A stretch of 64,000 nt of DNA, from assembly GCA_963818985.1 (NCBI GenBank), contig CAWFUJ010000012.1:62001-126000 (forward strand), written 5' to 3'. This DNA comes from JAFEDN01 sp963818985. GTDB taxonomy: Bacteria; Pseudomonadota; Gammaproteobacteria; Coxiellales; Coxiellaceae. Numbering within the stretch: the stretch's first letter is position 1; each line of letters opens with the position of its first letter. This document shows positions 62,240 to 64,000 of this stretch, piece after piece. The position numbers were made by a program, and so were the translations under genes. Below the pieces are notes generated by a model. The model worked only from the letters and a program-made list of their open reading frames with translations, was not told the origin of the DNA and searched no databases.

Positions 62240-63451
62240 ATGACTAGGGAGAGTCCAAAATTGACGATCGCCAATCACGACCTGATAGCCCAGTGCCATG
62301 AACAGGCGCTTATATTATTACGGCAGAATTTGGCTCCAGCCGGCTTAGTAGCAGCTAGTGTAAAAATTTCTCCCGAAACTCGACAATATCATTGTATTTT
62401 TGCTCGTGATGTCGGTATTTCCACGCTAGGGATAGTGGTGTGTGGAGATCAAGAGCTACTTGTAGGAGCCTGTCAAAGCTTGCGCACTTTAGCCAAACAT
62501 CAAGCGGCCAATGGACAGATTCCTAAATTTGTCGATCCTTATAAAGAGCTGGGTGACTTTTGGTATATGGGGTGCATTGATGCCACGCTATGGTGGCTAT
62601 TGGCAATTGATTTCGTCAGCCGTCATACGGCTATTGATTTAAGAGCTGAATTCGCAGAGAAAATTATCGCAGCTATTACCTGGCTACATTGTCAGGAGCA
62701 TCCCCGCCTTTGTTTATTACAACAAAATGAGGCGAGTGATTGGGCTGATATCATGCCGCGTTCTGGATTTGTGCTATATACTAATGCCTTATGGTTCCAA
62801 GTCAAACGCAGCTATAAATTACCTAAGCTTAAGGAAACTCGTTATCACTTTAATCACTTATTTCATCCTTTTGCCAGCGATTTACCGGAATATCAACGTT
62901 TACGTTTGCTCATGCATTTTGTTCGCCAGAAAATTAGTTATCGCGAACTTTATTTAAGCTTTGTTAACTTCTCTTTTTTTGGCAATGAGGGTGATGTCTT
63001 CGGAAATTTATTGGCTATCCTATTTGGCTTGGCTAATCATATTCATGCGGATAGGATATTGCGATCATTGCGTCAAGAACATGTTGAAATGCCGATTCCT
63101 GTCGTAGTCACCTTATCGCCAATCCGTAAAGAGGATCCTCTTTGGCGTACCTATATGGGCCGGCATCGACAAAATTTAGAATACCGTTATCATAACGGTG
63201 GCGCCTGGCCATTTGTCGGCGGATTTTGGGTGGCGGCTTTGGCTGCCTTTGGCCATAAACGGGAAGCCTCGGAGGCTTTAATAAAATTAGCATCCGCAAA
63301 TCAAATAAATGGCTGGCAATTTAACGAATGGTTTCATGGCAAAAGCGGAGAACCGCAAGGGATGCCAGGCCAATCTTGGAATGCGGCCATGTTCCTCCTC
63401 GCCGAATATTCTCTCCAACACCGAGTCTTCAGTATCAAAAATAAGTCCTAG
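62240..63451 (+). CDS. Putative (alpha/alpha)6 glycoside hydrolase, GH100/amyloglucosidase-like
   Basis: 403 aa. Conserved blocks: CIFARDVGISTLGIVVCGDQELL, LRTLAKHQAANGQIPKFVDP, GDFWYMGCIDATLWWLLAIDF, NEASDWADIMPRSGFVLYTNALW, HNGGAWPFVGGFWVAALAAFG, NGWQFNEWFHGKSGEPQGMPGQSWNAAMFL. The Asp in ARD/EASDWAD and the Glu in FNEWFHG are candidate acids. The pattern resembles GH100 neutral invertases and amylo-alpha-1,6-glucosidases, so sucrose or a glucan is the likely substrate; exact specificity is unknown. No signal peptide, so cytoplasmic. GAGGGG 4 bp before the ATG lies in the repeat arm. Confidence 0.75.
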   Translation: MTRESPKLTIANHDLIAQCHEQALILLRQNLAPAGLVAASVKISPETRQYHCIFARDVGISTLGIVVCGDQELLVGACQSLRTLAKHQAANGQIPKFVDPYKELGDFWYMGCIDATLWWLLAIDFVSRHTAIDLRAEFAEKIIAAITWLHCQEHPRLCLLQQNEASDWADIMPRSGFVLYTNALWFQVKRSYKLPKLKETRYHFNHLFHPFASDLPEYQRLRLLMHFVRQKISYRELYLSFVNFSFFGNEGDVFGNLLAILFGLANHIHADRILRSLRQEHVEMPIPVVVTLSPIRKEDPLWRTYMGRHRQNLEYRYHNGGAWPFVGGFWVAALAAFGHKREASEALIKLASANQINGWQFNEWFHGKSGEPQGMPGQSWNAAMFLLAEYSLQHRVFSIKNKS

Positions 63452-63461
63452 GGCCTTTCGT

Positions 63462-63596
63462 GTCGTCCCGCGGCTTGTCTGCGGGATCCAGCATTGTCCA
63501 GTATTCTACTGAATTAACACGGTATTACTCCAATGATGTATTGTGGGTATAGTCGACACCAAGGAGATGGATCCCGCAGACAAGCCGCGGGACGAC
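63462..63596. repeat. 29-bp perfect inverted repeat
   Basis: Arms at 63462-63490 (GTCGTCCCGCGGCTTGTCTG then CGGGATCCA) and 63568-63596 (exact complement), 77 bp apart. Each arm is itself a small palindrome (CCCGC...GCGGG). It resembles GC-rich dispersed palindromic repeats of AT-rich intracellular bacteria and may terminate the 62240 gene. Confidence 0.8.
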
Positions 63597-63719
63597 GTGT
63601 TTTTTCCAGCCAAAATCTGTGTTTAAGAATTCTTTAACACGGCTCTAGTAAACTTTTAGTAGTCCAAAATACAACGAATAAACGAATACTAGCGAAATAG
63701 ATATAAATGAGGTGAAAAA

Positions 63720-64000
63720 ATGAAATCAACGACGATAGGAAAATGGTGGGGTGAAGTTAAAAAAAGCTTGGATGAATTGAAACGTACATATCCTGAATTT
63801 GCGCAAGGAAGTAAACAATTTGCAAATCTTTATGCGGCATCAGTGTCTGGGAGTTATTTGGATGGTGGATGGGCAGTAACAGAAGGCCCGAAGGTTAAGA
63901 AAGCAATGGCTCAATTAACCAACGATCTTCCTTCCTTTGAAGAAAATAAAAAACAACCTAAATATGAACAAGGATCAATAGCCTTACTAAAATCATTTAA
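63720..64000 (+). CDS. Unknown protein, 3' end outside window
   Basis: ATG at 63720 follows GAGGTG by 5 bp and the frame is open for 93 codons to the window end. It begins MKSTTIGKWWGEVKKSLDEL and includes TYPEFAQGSKQFANLYAASVSGSYLDGGWAV. Soluble-looking, Lys-rich; no family recognised from this fragment. Confidence 0.6.
   Translation, partial: MKSTTIGKWWGEVKKSLDELKRTYPEFAQGSKQFANLYAASVSGSYLDGGWAVTEGPKVKKAMAQLTNDLPSFEENKKQPKYEQGSIALLKSF

Noticed and set aside
1..64000. CRISPR array
   Set aside because: No series of short direct repeats with regular spacers was seen; the palindromic repeats are dispersed or inverted pairs.

Overview
The window looks like chromosome from a host-associated gammaproteobacterium of the order Legionellales, most likely Coxiellaceae (Rickettsiella/Diplorickettsia-like). 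The evidence is an AT-rich genome, gammaproteobacterial housekeeping blocks (smpB/ratA/rnfH/bamE/fur; lepA-lepB-rnc-era-recO-pdxJ; sdhCDAB-sucABCD), an EnhA-type L,D-transpeptidase, many ankyrin, LRR and coiled-coil proteins of Dot/Icm-effector type, and heavy IS and pseudogene load. Species is not determinable by eye.

Layout: 0-7.1 kb holds effector-like genes: a 5'-truncated repeat-bearing protein, a small ankyrin ORF fused to a dinB remnant, and three proteins sharing a His...Asn-Cys signature suggestive of a permuted papain/NlpC-P60 fold. 7.1-16 kb is a mobile-element stack: three tandem, diverged and frameshifted IS110-family units, each with a conserved leader that is a bridge-RNA candidate. 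The first unit is split by a GC-richer 3.3-kb TniA/TniB-like element, and an IS200-type tnpA follows. 16-18.3 kb has a DUF6680-like gene, a P4-type integrase and tmRNA (ssrA), the usual geometry of an island integrated at ssrA. 18.3-22.4 kb is the enhA, smpB, ratA, rnfH, bamE, fur core block, invaded by a dispersed hairpin repeat and a truncated IS4-family element.

22.4-36.2 kb is a mirror-symmetric locus. Orphan type I hsdM/hsdS lie in the centre, bounded by inverted repeats, then by two proteins sharing a C-terminal coiled-coil module, then by an intact-looking F-box/ankyrin-type gene on the right and a degraded inverted copy of it on the left. 36.2-43 kb has coaX, an MFS transporter and a 1505-aa protein with a YopT-like Cys-His-Asp N-terminus followed by ankyrin repeats.

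43-53 kb is the conserved lepA...pdxJ block. A vapBC toxin-antitoxin cassette bounded by inverted dispersed repeats separates lepA from lepB; an LRR protein and lpxH follow. 52.4-61.7 kb encodes succinate dehydrogenase, 2-oxoglutarate dehydrogenase E1/E2 and succinyl-CoA synthetase. As written, sdhA, sucC and sucD are broken (three frameshifts; one frameshift plus an in-frame TGA; four frameshifts) while sdhC, sdhD, sdhB, sucA and sucB are intact. 61.7-64 kb has a pair of inverted palindromic elements with covarying stems, a GH100/amyloglucosidase-like hydrolase, a 29-bp perfect inverted repeat and the start of an unknown gene.

Many lesions are single-base indels in short homopolymers, so sequencing or assembly error must be weighed against real pseudogenization throughout.
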